In this document: one piece after another, positions 17,064-25,916 of the stretch
How positions within the stretch are numbered: the first letter of the stretch is position 1
Layout: each line of letters opens with the position of its first letter
Assembly: GCA_020634435.1 (NCBI GenBank)
Contig: JACKBS010000004.1
Span: forward strand, 186,001 to 250,000
Origin: Ardenticatenaceae bacterium
GTDB taxonomy: Bacteria; Chloroflexota; Anaerolineae; Promineifilales; Promineifilaceae
Length of the DNA: 64,000 nt
Direction of reading: 5' to 3'
Made by a program: the position numbers and the translations under genes
Notes under the pieces: generated by a model
Told to the model about the DNA's origin: nothing
Databases searched by the model: none
The model's input: the letters and a program-made list of their open reading frames with translations, nothing else

Positions 17064-17661
17064 CTGAAGTTTCTGGCTGAAAGGGTGCTTCTGGCACCAG
17101 ATGGGCAACCAGGAGCTTGAGAAAGAAAAAGGGAATGAACCAGCCGAGTCCCGCGGTTGGCAAGATAAAGCTGCCATTGAGCAGCAGTGTGCCGCTGTAA
17201 AGCAGGAGAGCTAACGGCCGTTTCAGATACAGCGGCGTGCGTAAAATAACGGCCGTTCCTGCTAACAAAACCCCGTAATAAACTACAAAATAAAGCCAAT
17301 CGCCATCACGAAACAGCCAGGCGATAAGTGCCAGGTGCAAGCCGTGGATGGCCACAAAGCCAAAATGGTCAATGAAGCGCTGCCCCGCGCGATGATACCA
17401 ACGCTTGGCCGTGGCTGTAGCGTTGGTGATGATGCCCCCCGACAGGTCAAAAGCAAAGAGTACAAAAACGAGCCACTGCCAGGTAGACCAGTTGAGTTCA
17501 TTGCACTGGTTGAGGTTGATGAGGGCGAGAACGGCCGTTAAGCCCACCGTACCAACCCATTGCAGACATAATTCGCTGTTGGTTGCCCCTGGGCCAATAA
17601 ATTTGTCCCATGCACCGGCCAGGCCAGGGCGCGGTTCGGGCGGCGTCCAGGAGATTTTCAT
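17035..17661 (-). CDS. Hypothetical multi-pass membrane protein
   Basis: A 208-residue protein with five to six hydrophobic segments and a short tryptophan/proline-rich N-terminus (MKISWTPPEPRPGL). Not assigned to a named family. ATG at 17661 overlaps the stop of the upstream reductase gene (ATGA), so the pair is translationally coupled. The 3' end overlaps the LysR gene tail-to-tail by 29 bases. Confidence 0.65.
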   Translation of the reverse strand: MKISWTPPEPRPGLAGAWDKFIGPGATNSELCLQWVGTVGLTAVLALINLNQCNELNWSTWQWLVFVLFAFDLSGGIITNATATAKRWYHRAGQRFIDHFGFVAIHGLHLALIAWLFRDGDWLYFVVYYGVLLAGTAVILRTPLYLKRPLALLLYSGTLLLNGSFILPTAGLGWFIPFFFLKLLVAHLVPEAPFQPETSATPPVNRSS

Positions 17662-18131
17662 CGTGGCTCCAGGGCAATGAAGGGAATTGAATCGCGCCCG
17701 ACAGCGCGGTATTCTTCTTCCGTGGACACATCGTAGCCGATGAGCTTGCCCAGGTTCTTGGCGGCCATGGGGTAGCGGCGAGAATAGTCCACCATTGCTT
17801 GGCCGGATGCTTCTGGAGAGAGGGGAACGGCCGTAACCGCCATTTTGCGCCAGCCGACCTGAATATCCACTGGGGGATGCGCCAAAATATTCAGATACCA
17901 ATCCGACTTTTTGCCAAAGCCTGAGGCGATGTAGTAGGTGTCGGTGGCTTTGTCATGGTTGACCACTTCGAGAACCGATTGACGCGGCTTGCCGCTTTTG
18001 CGGCCGATGTGATTGAGCAGCAAAAAGCGGTGGCCCAACAGGCCGCCCAGACCGATTCGGTAAAGGAAAAGTGGCGCACGAAAGAAGAACTTTTTAAGAC
18101 CGGTAACTGGTTTACGTTCTGTTTTTGTCAT
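17658..18131 (-). CDS. Deazaflavin (F420)-dependent nitroreductase family protein
   Basis: A 157-residue protein with the split-barrel fold pattern of the DDN/DUF385 family: HIGRKSGKPRQSVLEVV, YYIASGFGKKSDWYLNILAHP and a C-terminal REYRAVGRDSIPFIALE-like segment (here YRAVGRDSIPFIALEP). Members bind coenzyme F420 and reduce quinones or nitroaromatics, or act in quinone protection. F420 use fits Chloroflexota. Precedes and overlaps the membrane-protein gene. Confidence 0.85.
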   Translation of the reverse strand: MTKTERKPVTGLKKFFFRAPLFLYRIGLGGLLGHRFLLLNHIGRKSGKPRQSVLEVVNHDKATDTYYIASGFGKKSDWYLNILAHPPVDIQVGWRKMAVTAVPLSPEASGQAMVDYSRRYPMAAKNLGKLIGYDVSTEEEYRAVGRDSIPFIALEPR

Positions 18132-18201
18132 TAGGTGTACTCGCTGATTTGGATTTTCCTATTCGAATTCCCCGAAAACTTTTCGTTAGGGTAAGTTGCG
18201 T

Positions 18202-19212
18202 TTAGACAGTTTCCGGGGAAATTGAATCCTGATTGAGAAATGTGATTAATTGATTATGCGCGTTGGGCCATTCTGGGCTGAGCCAGATGAGATGCCCGGC
18301 GTTGGGTAGGGTGACGAGTTGAGCTTGATCCACCCGCTCGGCGACGGATTGTGCATTGTTGTAGGTGACGTCGGCGTCGTGCTGGCCGTGCATGACGAGG
18401 GTGGGGGCGGTGATGCCTTCTAACGAGCGCCGAGAAACGGCCGCTAATTGCACCAGATCGTTGTCTAGCCCCGCTTTGCGCACGCTCATCGGCCCGGTGC
18501 TGCGGATGAGGGCTTTGTACCAGGCTACCCGTTCTGGATTTTGCTGCATGTAATCGAGGTGCTTTTTGATTTGTTCTGGCGGCAAATCACTTTCCGTTTG
18601 GAGCATCATTTTGGCGCTGGCGAGGGGGAAGTGGAGCGAGAACTGCTCAAACAACCAGGTGCCGATATCCAGCAGCCAGACCAAGCCATCGCTGAGGAAC
18701 AGTTTGCCCAGGGCAGAATCGGCCGTTTCTTCATTTGGTTGGTAGGGCAGCGCCACGGCGGACAGCATCACGAGGCTCCAGAGGCGATCTGGATAGCGCA
18801 GCGCCAGCTCCAAGGCGATAGGGCCACCAGCCGAAACGCCCACGGCAGCGACTTGCTCGATGCCTAGCGTGTCCAGCAGGGCGATCATGGCGTCGGCCTG
18901 TTCGGCGACGGTGACTCCGGCGCTAAGCGGCGTGCCCAGGTAGCCGGGGCGGGAGGGTGCCAGCACGCAAAAGCCTGCGTCCACCAGATCGGCCATCATG
19001 GTGATTTGGTCGTAGCCGCCGGGGCCGCCGTGGCTTATGAGCAGCACCGGCCCGCTGCCCTGCATGGCGTATTCGATGGGGCCAACGGCCGTTTCTACCA
19101 CCGTACCATTTTGCTGTAATTCGGCCATGCGGGTTTGCCGCCAGCGCGAAAATTTGGTGCCTGCCCAGGCCGCCCCTGCGGCAGCGGCTAGCCAGGGGAG
19201 TATCTTTTTCAT
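18202..19212 (-). CDS. Alpha/beta hydrolase with N-terminal membrane anchor
   Basis: A 336-residue protein. An N-terminal hydrophobic segment (about residues 4-18) is followed by the alpha/beta hydrolase fold: HGGPGG oxyanion-hole motif, nucleophile elbow GVSAGG, and the C-terminal histidine in NAGHLIWL. Family members are esterases, epoxide hydrolases or lactonases; the substrate is not evident. ATG overlaps the DinB stop (ATGA), giving a coupled pair. Confidence 0.85.
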   Translation of the reverse strand: MKKILPWLAAAAGAAWAGTKFSRWRQTRMAELQQNGTVVETAVGPIEYAMQGSGPVLLISHGGPGGYDQITMMADLVDAGFCVLAPSRPGYLGTPLSAGVTVAEQADAMIALLDTLGIEQVAAVGVSAGGPIALELALRYPDRLWSLVMLSAVALPYQPNEETADSALGKLFLSDGLVWLLDIGTWLFEQFSLHFPLASAKMMLQTESDLPPEQIKKHLDYMQQNPERVAWYKALIRSTGPMSVRKAGLDNDLVQLAAVSRRSLEGITAPTLVMHGQHDADVTYNNAQSVAERVDQAQLVTLPNAGHLIWLSPEWPNAHNQLITFLNQDSISPETV

Positions 19213-19736
19213 GGTTGCGTTGCCTTTGCCATTTGGGGAACCAGGCTGGGTTGGATGTCAGCCGCATGTGACTCAAAATGGCGCTTGATGTAGCCAAAGA
19301 GGTAGGCGAGCGTCACATCGCCGGCCAGCAGCGGGTCCCACTTTGGGTAGCGAACGCTTTTTTGCAAATCTGTCTCGTCCAGGCGATTGAAGGTTTGCAG
19401 AATGCGTTCGTGGGCTTTGTCATATTCAGCGGCCAAAAATTGGCGGGTTAGATGGCGCGCGCCGTACCGGGTGAGGCGGGCGTTAAGCCAGTGGAAGAGC
19501 CGTTCGGGAAACAGTTTGGGCAGGAGGGTGAGGAGGAACGGCCGTTTCAAAATAATCTCCACATCTGCGACCATTAGCTTGGGGGCGATGCTCATGTGGT
19601 AAAGCAGCTCGCCAATGGTCCAGGCGGGGTTGCTGTTGGGCTGGGCAAATGCTTCGTCGGGGATGCTGTCTAGCAGTTGATGAAAGCGCCGCCGTGTCTC
19701 TTCGATTTCATTTCGTAGCTCTACTTTGGTTGCCAT
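19209..19736 (-). CDS. DinB-family protein
   Basis: A 175-residue four-helix-bundle protein. An N-terminal ELRNEIEETRRRFHQLLDSI helix, the WTIGELLYHMS metal-binding histidine helix, and a C-terminal HFESHAADI histidine pair are typical of DinB/YfiT proteins, many of which are metal-dependent thiol (bacillithiol or mycothiol) transferases. Six bases after the glycosyltransferase and overlapping the hydrolase gene, so part of the same minus-strand operon. Confidence 0.8.
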   Translation of the reverse strand: MATKVELRNEIEETRRRFHQLLDSIPDEAFAQPNSNPAWTIGELLYHMSIAPKLMVADVEIILKRPFLLTLLPKLFPERLFHWLNARLTRYGARHLTRQFLAAEYDKAHERILQTFNRLDETDLQKSVRYPKWDPLLAGDVTLAYLFGYIKRHFESHAADIQPSLVPQMAKATQP

Positions 19737-19742
19737 GATTTA

Positions 19743-20984
19743 TCATCCAAATTTTTCTAGCAGCAGTTCGGCTGCCAGGCAGGGTCCATCCCACTTGGCC
19801 ATCACCTGGGCAAAGTCTGTGGCCTTCTGCTTGGCTTCGGGATCGTGGAGCAGTTGTTGGATAGCCGCTTGCACTTTGGCTGACGGGTCCTTGGATTTGG
19901 GGATGCGGATGGCAAATCCCTTGCGCACCAAGGCGGCAATGTTGGCATCTTGCTCGGGCTGCATGCCCACGCCCACGACCGGTTTCCCCGCGTAAGCGGC
20001 CGTCATGACCGTGCCAATACCGCCGTGAATGACCGAAAGATCGGCGAGCTGGTTGATTTTGTGGGCGGGTAGCCAATCCGTAACCAGCACATTTTCGGGA
20101 ATCTTTACGTCAGGAACCTTATCCAGATGAGATTTGACGGGGGCGATGACTCGATACGGTTTGTTGGCGAAGCTTTCCGTGATTTTGGCCACGATTTCTG
20201 GCGTGCCTGAACTGCCCATCGCAAAGTAAATGAGCGGTTTGTCGTGTGGGATGTGCTGGATGGCTTCCGGCAGGGGGAAATCCTGGCGGGCAATGAGTGG
20301 TCCCGTGTAATAGTAATCTGGCGGCAGTTTGATGTCGGTGAACTCGGCTGGTTCCGCCACCAAAGTCACGTCACCGCGCCAATAATCAAAAATGGAGCGA
20401 TAGGTCTTGACGCCAAAATGTTTGGCAGCTTTATTGAGTGGCCTTAGGAAGCCATAACGAACCCAAAAGTTAATAAACAGGAATATCAAACCATCGGCCA
20501 GCCATTTGAGCGGTTTGAAGGTGAGCCGGTCGGTCATGCCTGCGCCATGTTTGAAGAATTCTGGCAGCCAGGTGGATTGGATGGCCCAAACGAGAGGCAC
20601 TTGCGCAATTTGGCACGACACGGGAATGGTGACGTAGGAACCGGTTAGTACGGCAACTGGCTTCAATTCCTGGAGATAAGCGACTTCATTTTCGATGCGG
20701 GCTTTGAGTTCGGGTTGGGAAAAAGCTGGGGCAAAGGTCTCCCCTTTGTCTACCTTCATGATGAACGCAATTTTTTCTGGGGTCAGGCGCGGTTCCATCT
20801 TTTTGAGGGGAAACCCTTCGGCTTCGATGAGCGGCTCAAACTCACCGCCATCTGAAATGAATTGCACGTCGAAAAGTTGGCTTGCCTGGGGATGCTGCCG
20901 CACACCTTTGGCAATCTCTAGCATCCGGGTGGTTTCGGCCAAATTAAAGGCAACGGGGGCAAACAGTAAGGTTTTTTGGGACAT
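19743..20984 (-). CDS. GT1/MGT-like UDP-sugar glycosyltransferase
   Basis: A 413-residue GT-B protein. The C-terminal nucleotide-sugar site is clear: VTDWLPAHKINQLADLSVIHGGIGTVMTA is the region (about residues 285-313), with the conserved HGG and a following PEQDANIAAL segment. The family glycosylates small molecules such as macrolides, flavonoids or carotenoids/sterols. It directly follows a TetR gene, so a detoxification or pigment role is plausible. Start ATG at 20984. Confidence 0.87.
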   Translation of the reverse strand: MSQKTLLFAPVAFNLAETTRMLEIAKGVRQHPQASQLFDVQFISDGGEFEPLIEAEGFPLKKMEPRLTPEKIAFIMKVDKGETFAPAFSQPELKARIENEVAYLQELKPVAVLTGSYVTIPVSCQIAQVPLVWAIQSTWLPEFFKHGAGMTDRLTFKPLKWLADGLIFLFINFWVRYGFLRPLNKAAKHFGVKTYRSIFDYWRGDVTLVAEPAEFTDIKLPPDYYYTGPLIARQDFPLPEAIQHIPHDKPLIYFAMGSSGTPEIVAKITESFANKPYRVIAPVKSHLDKVPDVKIPENVLVTDWLPAHKINQLADLSVIHGGIGTVMTAAYAGKPVVGVGMQPEQDANIAALVRKGFAIRIPKSKDPSAKVQAAIQQLLHDPEAKQKATDFAQVMAKWDGPCLAAELLLEKFG

Positions 20985-20999
20985 GTGGCTGCTCCGTAA

Positions 21000-21584
21000 T
21001 TACCTGGCTAACAAACCTTCTAGCAGCAGTTGAACGGCCGTTTCTACCTGCGTACTCAAGTCAACCAACTCAGGGGCGACTGCCCAAAGCAGCAAAACGC
21101 CTTCAAACAGGGCAATGACCGTTTTGGCGACGGAAATGCTGTCCACATGACGAAATTCGCCATTGGCAATGCCTTCCTCAACCAAATTGGTAACTTTCTG
21201 TTGGTAGTTGGCAAACTGCTCTTTGAGCAATGTCCGCAAGCCATCTTCGCGAGCCGCCAGGGCATAAAACTCAAGCGGGGTGGGGAATTGAGTGGCCAGG
21301 GCTTCTACGCCTGCGCCGGTGAAGTTGGCGAGCTGAGTAAGTTTGGCAACGGCCGTTCCCTCACCTACCAACACCTCATCCAGCAGCGCTAGCTGCTCCA
21401 CAAAAAACTGGTCAAAGATGGCGGTGATAAGGTCATCCTTACTTTTGAAATGCCAGTAGACACCACCTTTGCTCAGGCCGCTGGCGCGCACGATGTCGTT
21501 CATGCTCGCTTTGGCGAAGCCTTTTTCGGCGAAAACGGCCAGGGCGGTGGCCAAAATGTGGGCTTTGCTTTCGTGTTCCGTCAT
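21000..21584 (-). CDS. TetR-family transcriptional regulator
   Basis: A 194-residue protein. Residues about 8-55 form the TetR helix-turn-helix (ILATALAVFAEKGFAKASMN then SKGGVYWHFKSKDDL); the rest is an all-helical ligand-binding domain. It is the first gene of the minus-strand operon running through the glycosyltransferase to the membrane protein, and has a perfect operator-like palindrome just upstream, so autoregulation is likely. Confidence 0.9.
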   Translation of the reverse strand: MTEHESKAHILATALAVFAEKGFAKASMNDIVRASGLSKGGVYWHFKSKDDLITAIFDQFFVEQLALLDEVLVGEGTAVAKLTQLANFTGAGVEALATQFPTPLEFYALAAREDGLRTLLKEQFANYQQKVTNLVEEGIANGEFRHVDSISVAKTVIALFEGVLLLWAVAPELVDLSTQVETAVQLLLEGLLAR

Positions 21585-21598
21585 AATTTTTACCCGCG

Positions 21599-21616
21599 AC
21601 CGACCAGTTGGTCGGT
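21599..21616. promoter_or_regulatory. TetR-type operator
   Basis: ACCGACCA-GT-TGGTCGGT, an exact 8-2-8 inverted repeat, lies 15 bases before the TetR ATG (21584, minus strand) and 176 bases before the divergent SDR gene. Both size and sequence are typical of TetR-family operators. Confidence 0.75.
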
Positions 21617-21791
21617 ATGGCGAGATGATAGCACGGGGAACGGCCGTTTGTCAAGAATTTTCCAAGATGAATGGCCAGGGTAACAGAAAAACATATATCC
21701 AAAACTATGCCTGGATCGAGGTTTAAAGAGACCAAAACATGCTAATTTCAATAACAACGAAACAAATGAACAAGAAAGAAAAGCGAGTTGT

Positions 21792-23426
21792 ATGAAAAAA
21801 TCGACAAAAGTTAAACGCGTATTGGTCACCGGTGTTACCGGATATGTGGGCGGCCGTTTAGTGCCGCAACTGCTGGCCAATGGGTATGCCGTCCGGGTGA
21901 TGATCAGGGGGAGTGCGGATCGGTTGAACGGCCGTTACTGGCAAAACGATGTAGAAATTGTCACGGCAGACGTATTCAAACCCGAGACGCTGACTGACGC
22001 GCTGCAAGATGTGGATGCCGCCTATTATCTAATTCACAGCATGGATGGGCACGGCGCATTTCAGGAAAGAGACAAAGAAGCAGCCCGTAATTTTGCGCAG
22101 GTTGCGGCTAATGCAAATGTGAAGCGCATCATTTATTTGGGTGGCCTGGGTTCCAATAGCGATGAACTGTCTGATCACCTTCGTTCGCGGCAAGAGGTAG
22201 GCCGCGTTTTGGCCGAAACTGGCGTGCCCGTCACCGAGTTTCGGGCGGCGATTGTGGTCGGCTCTGGCAGCGTTTCCTTTGAAATGATTCGCCATCTCAC
22301 CGAACGTTTGCCCATCATGATTACGCCAAAGTGGGTGCACACGCGCATCCAACCCATCGCCATTGACGACTTGCTAAGCTATCTAGTGGCGGCTCTGGAA
22401 CAGCCTGAAAGCGCTGGCAAGGTGATCGAAATTGGTGGCGCAGATGTGCTGACTTACAAAGATATGATGCTCAAATATGCTGAAGCACGGCAGCTGAACC
22501 GCCACATGGTGCCGGTGCCTTTTTTGTCACCGCGATTGTCTTCGCACTGGGTCCATGTCGTTACGCCAATTCCATCCGGCATTGCCCGACCGCTGATTGA
22601 GGGGCTAGGCAACGAAGTGGTGGTGACCAATGACGAAGCACACCAACTTTTCCCTCAGATTCAGCCAATGGGCTATGAGCAGGCCATCAACCGGGCCCTT
22701 GAGCGCATCCGCGAAGGTGAGGTGGAAACCATTTGGAGTGACGCTGAAGGTGCTGAAGAGGATGATTTGCCGCCACTTTACTACGAACAGGAGCAGGGGG
22801 TTTTTATTGAGCGCCGAGAAAAAGTGATCAATGCCAAAGTGTCACATGTTTTTCGCGCGTTTACGCGTTTTGGTGGCGAATATGGTTGGCCGCCTTTTGA
22901 TAGTTTGTGGCACATTCGCGGGGCAATGGACCGTCTGGTTGGCGGTGTTGGCCTGAGGCGCGGCCGCCCGCAGCGCCAGGCTTTGCGGGCTGGAGATGCG
23001 CTTGATTTTTGGCGGGTCGAACGCATTGTGCCCAATAAATTGCTGCGCCTTCAGGCGGAAATGAAGCTGCCAGGCAAAGCATGGCTGCAATTTGAGGTAG
23101 CGCCAGACGAGGAAGATCCTGAAAAAACAAAAGTGGTGCAGACCGCATTTTTTGCGCCGAAGGGTTTGTTTGGCTTGCTTTACTGGTATGCGCTGCTGCC
23201 CCTGCACGTGCTTATTTTCCCAGGCATGGTCAACGATATTGCCCGTCAGGCGGAAAAATGGTCCAACAATGAAGACGCAGCACCGCAAACGCTGCGCGAA
23301 AACCTGGCAGCCTATCGGGCGCTTTTGCCACCATTGCCGTCCCGAACCAAATTGCTGACGGGTTCAGCCATCGCATTTTTGTCTTCGCTACTACTTTTTC
23401 GCCTCATTCGCCGAAGTCAGGGTTAG
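21792..23426 (+). CDS. SDR-type NAD(P)-binding protein fused to a DUF2867-like domain
   Basis: A 544-residue protein. The N-terminal about 290 residues form an atypical short-chain dehydrogenase/NmrA-like domain (VTGVTGYVGGRLVPQLL, residues about 12-28; AAYYLIHSM). The C-terminal half (from about residue 330) matches DUF2867: VINAKVSHVFRAFTRFGG, WHIRGAMDRLVGG, DFWRVERIVPNKLLRL. The last residues contain a hydrophobic segment. Known homologues are annotated only as SDR oxidoreductases. Divergent from the TetR gene, sharing its operator region, so possibly in the same regulon. Confidence 0.85.
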   Translation: MKKSTKVKRVLVTGVTGYVGGRLVPQLLANGYAVRVMIRGSADRLNGRYWQNDVEIVTADVFKPETLTDALQDVDAAYYLIHSMDGHGAFQERDKEAARNFAQVAANANVKRIIYLGGLGSNSDELSDHLRSRQEVGRVLAETGVPVTEFRAAIVVGSGSVSFEMIRHLTERLPIMITPKWVHTRIQPIAIDDLLSYLVAALEQPESAGKVIEIGGADVLTYKDMMLKYAEARQLNRHMVPVPFLSPRLSSHWVHVVTPIPSGIARPLIEGLGNEVVVTNDEAHQLFPQIQPMGYEQAINRALERIREGEVETIWSDAEGAEEDDLPPLYYEQEQGVFIERREKVINAKVSHVFRAFTRFGGEYGWPPFDSLWHIRGAMDRLVGGVGLRRGRPQRQALRAGDALDFWRVERIVPNKLLRLQAEMKLPGKAWLQFEVAPDEEDPEKTKVVQTAFFAPKGLFGLLYWYALLPLHVLIFPGMVNDIARQAEKWSNNEDAAPQTLRENLAAYRALLPPLPSRTKLLTGSAIAFLSSLLLFRLIRRSQG

Positions 23427-23447
23427 AAAACGAATCGTTTACTTTTT

Positions 23448-23490
23448 AAGCGGCGCAGAGAATCATCTTTTCTGCGCCGCTTTTTGTTTT
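23448..23490 (+). terminator. Intrinsic terminator after SDR gene
   Basis: AAGCGGCGCAGA (23448-23459) pairs perfectly with TCTGCGCCGCTT (23471-23482), followed by TTTTGTTTT. Confidence 0.88.
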
Positions 23491-23504
23491 GGCGGAAACG
23501 GCCG

Positions 23505-23524
23505 TATCAACCGATCGGTTGATA
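23505..23524. promoter_or_regulatory. 20-bp perfect palindrome, candidate operator
   Basis: TATCAACCGATCGGTTGATA is fully self-complementary and lies 130 bases before the next gene, directly abutting an ACGGCCGT copy (23498-23505). The core ACCGATCGGT resembles operators of TetR-type regulators and differs from the 21599 site. Confidence 0.6.
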
Positions 23525-23654
23525 AACCACAGCTATCCAGCGGACTAAATCACCCACCAGTTGTTGCTTAATGTTCCATCGGCTGATTGGTTACTTTTGG
23601 CTGGGCCACTGTTATTGTTTAAGCATCAAATACACCTACCTGAAGGAGAGCGAA

Positions 23655-24104
23655 ATGAATACACAAGTTGAAGCAGTTCAGACTTATCAAGGAAAAAGTT
23701 CTGTCATGCGTAAATTGGTTTGGGTGAGCCCGCTGGCCATGCTGGTTTCTGCTGTGGTCAACCTCGGTTTGTACGCGGCGGTTGGCAGCGTGTTTCCAGA
23801 GGTGACGGCCTGGAGTGGGGCCGGCGCGGGGCAGATTATTGGGGCAAACGTCGTTTATCTGCTCATTGGCTCGGTGGTTTTTGCGCTAGTAGCCCGCTTT
23901 TCCCGCAGCCCAGCCCGGCATTACCTGATTGTGGCGACGATTGGCCTGCTGCTCTCGCTGGCGTTGCCGATTGGGGCAGCCTTTGGTTACGGCGCACCCG
24001 GTGCCCCGCCTGCCAGTGTGGCAACGGCCGTTACCCTTAGCCTGATGCACGTCGTTTCTTACGCGATTAGCGTGCCTATGTTCAACCGGCTCGCTTTGAA
24101 TTAA
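23655..24104 (+). CDS. DUF6069-like four-helix membrane protein
   Basis: A 149-residue protein with four hydrophobic segments: LAMLVSAVVNLGLYAAV, GANVVYLLIGSVVFALV, HYLIVATIGLLLSLALP and the C-terminal TLSLMHVVSYAISVP. The arrangement resembles small membrane proteins of the DUF6069 type. ATG 23655 has AAGGAG (23643-23648); an upstream frame start at 23571 lacks one. Function unknown. Confidence 0.65.
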   Translation: MNTQVEAVQTYQGKSSVMRKLVWVSPLAMLVSAVVNLGLYAAVGSVFPEVTAWSGAGAGQIIGANVVYLLIGSVVFALVARFSRSPARHYLIVATIGLLLSLALPIGAAFGYGAPGAPPASVATAVTLSLMHVVSYAISVPMFNRLALN

Positions 24105-24118
24105 GACATCAAACAGTA

Positions 24119-24186
24119 AGGCGGCAGTCACCTAGTGGCTGCTGCCTATCAAATTGTCGGATTGGTAATCCGACCTACGTTCGTAG
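24119..24186. repeat. Three adjoining hairpins in spacer
   Basis: An imperfect hairpin (24119-24148), then GTCGGATT-GGT-AATCCGAC (24156-24174) and CTACG-TT-CGTAG (24175-24186), the last ending inside the Shine-Dalgarno region of the next gene. They could regulate translation or be a dispersed palindromic repeat. Confidence 0.65.
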
Positions 24187-24194
24187 AGGAGTTT

Positions 24195-24908
24195 ATGATG
24201 AATGAATTATTTTTGGCACGCCTGTTTGCCTACTCAATTTTGCCGCTGCTTTTGGCCACGGCCCATATTTTGCTGAGCAAGGAAACTCGCTCGGTGGCAC
24301 AACGGATTGAGATTTTTACCGTATACCTGTTGGCAATTAGCGTTGGGGCCAACGGCCTGGGTGGTGCGTTTGGCCATCTCTTTTTGTCGGATTTGGTCGC
24401 TGAAGGCATCGGCTGGTCTACGGGGAGCCCGTTCCAATTGGAGATGGGATTTGCCAATTTGCTGATTGGTGTGCTGGGATTGATGGCGGTAGGGCGGCGG
24501 GATGGCTTCCGCACGGCCGTAATCATCGCCACGACCATCCTGGGCGTTGGCGCGACGCTGGTACACTTGCAGGATATTGCCGCACACGGCAATCTGGCAC
24601 CAGGCAACACGATTCAAAATATTAGCAACCTGCTGGACCCGATTTTGCTGATTGGCTTGAGTTGGTGGTCGGCACGTCGGTTTGAGGGTGAGATGGTAAC
24701 GGCCGTTTTCCAGCAATGGCAAATGCGGCAGCAACCAATCCCTGGACTGGCTGCGGCGGGCATCGGCATGGGCTTTGGTATTGGCTATGCGGTTGGCGCG
24801 CTGTTTGTCTGGACGCTGCTTGGTGCGCTGGTAGGCGTTGGCCTGGGCTTGAGCATAAGCCGACGTGCCGGACAGGCTGCTGCTGGCCTACTGGTTGAGC
24901 AACAATAA
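24195..24908 (+). CDS. DUF6790-like membrane protein
   Basis: About 237 residues, five to six hydrophobic segments; LAISVGANGLGGAFGHL and GSPFQLEMGFANLLIGVLG resemble the DUF6790 family of predicted membrane proteins. A C-terminal glycine-rich hairpin helix (GMGFGIGYAVGALFVWTLLGAL) is an addition. GAGGAG (24186-24191) supports either of two adjacent ATGs (24195, 24198). Function unknown; lies between the DUF6069-like and CPBP genes in one operon. Confidence 0.65.
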   Translation: MMNELFLARLFAYSILPLLLATAHILLSKETRSVAQRIEIFTVYLLAISVGANGLGGAFGHLFLSDLVAEGIGWSTGSPFQLEMGFANLLIGVLGLMAVGRRDGFRTAVIIATTILGVGATLVHLQDIAAHGNLAPGNTIQNISNLLDPILLIGLSWWSARRFEGEMVTAVFQQWQMRQQPIPGLAAAGIGMGFGIGYAVGALFVWTLLGALVGVGLGLSISRRAGQAAAGLLVEQQ

Positions 24909-24932
24909 AAACAGGAACCCTGGGAGGAAATA

Positions 24933-25841
24933 ATGACGACTTATCAACAACAAGCGGTGGGGTCTGAACGGCCGTTAGCGTGGCCGATTGTGACTTTTTT
25001 TGTTTTGGCTTATGCCATTGCCTGGGGAGCCTTTGCCGTTTTGGGCGTGATTGCTCGCCAGTCCGGTGTGGAAAGCACGCAGACGTTTATGGCGTTGGCA
25101 GAATCGTACCAGTTTGAGGGTATCAATTTGAGCGTCGCGCCCTGGCTAGTTTACTTGCTCACGCGGCTGGCGGACTTTGCCTTCTCCATTGCTGGTGTGG
25201 TGATGATTGCCGTCACCGCCGGGCGGACGGGGCTGCGTGAGTTGTGGCAGCGGTTGACGCGCTGGCGCATTGGTTGGGGCTGGTACGCTCTTGGTTTGCT
25301 GCCGGTGGGGCTGTATTTAGTGGCAACGGCCGTTGCCAACGGGTTCGCATCGGCGCAAATCAACATGTCTACCCTCGGAACGGCGCTTTTTAGCCTACAA
25401 GCGGGCTTTTTTGTCTCGCTTTTTCTGCGTGGGGCGTTAGGGGAAGAGCTGGGTTTGCGTGGTTTTGCGCTGCCTTATTTGCAGGCACGCATGTCGCCCT
25501 TGCGCGCCAGTTTGATTATTGGTGTGCTCTGGGGCGCATGGCATTTGCCCGTACTCATTGGCCGCGATTGGCTCTCGATTGTGGCCTTTAGCCTGCTTTC
25601 CATTGGGCTGGCCATGCTGTTCACCTGGCTGTTTAACGGCAGCGGCGGTTCGCTGATTCCGGTGTTGCTGTTCCATGCCAGCCAAAACTGGGAGGAAGGG
25701 TTCGAGACGCTCTTTCCCAGCCTGGTGGGTACGGACTGGGAACTGATTTCGACGCTGAGCTTGCTAGTGATTGGTTTGGTGGCGGCGGTGGTGGTTTGGC
25801 GAAACGGCCGTGGCAAATCGGACGCAGATAAACGCGGATGA
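24933..25841 (+). CDS. CPBP-family glutamic intramembrane protease
   Basis: A 302-residue membrane protein with the CPBP/Abi motifs: GEELGLRGFALP (EE and R), WHLPVLI, and the late histidine in FHASQNW. Relatives cleave CAAX-type or other membrane substrates or act in bacteriocin immunity. Shine-Dalgarno GGGAGGAA precedes ATG 24933. Located immediately upstream of the response regulator. Confidence 0.85.
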   Translation: MTTYQQQAVGSERPLAWPIVTFFVLAYAIAWGAFAVLGVIARQSGVESTQTFMALAESYQFEGINLSVAPWLVYLLTRLADFAFSIAGVVMIAVTAGRTGLRELWQRLTRWRIGWGWYALGLLPVGLYLVATAVANGFASAQINMSTLGTALFSLQAGFFVSLFLRGALGEELGLRGFALPYLQARMSPLRASLIIGVLWGAWHLPVLIGRDWLSIVAFSLLSIGLAMLFTWLFNGSGGSLIPVLLFHASQNWEEGFETLFPSLVGTDWELISTLSLLVIGLVAAVVVWRNGRGKSDADKRG

Positions 25842-25916
25842 CGCAAATTTTTGACCGGCGCAAATCTGCCCCTAATTTCTAAAATAATGCAGTTGGGCGA
25901 GCGGGGGGAGCCTGCT

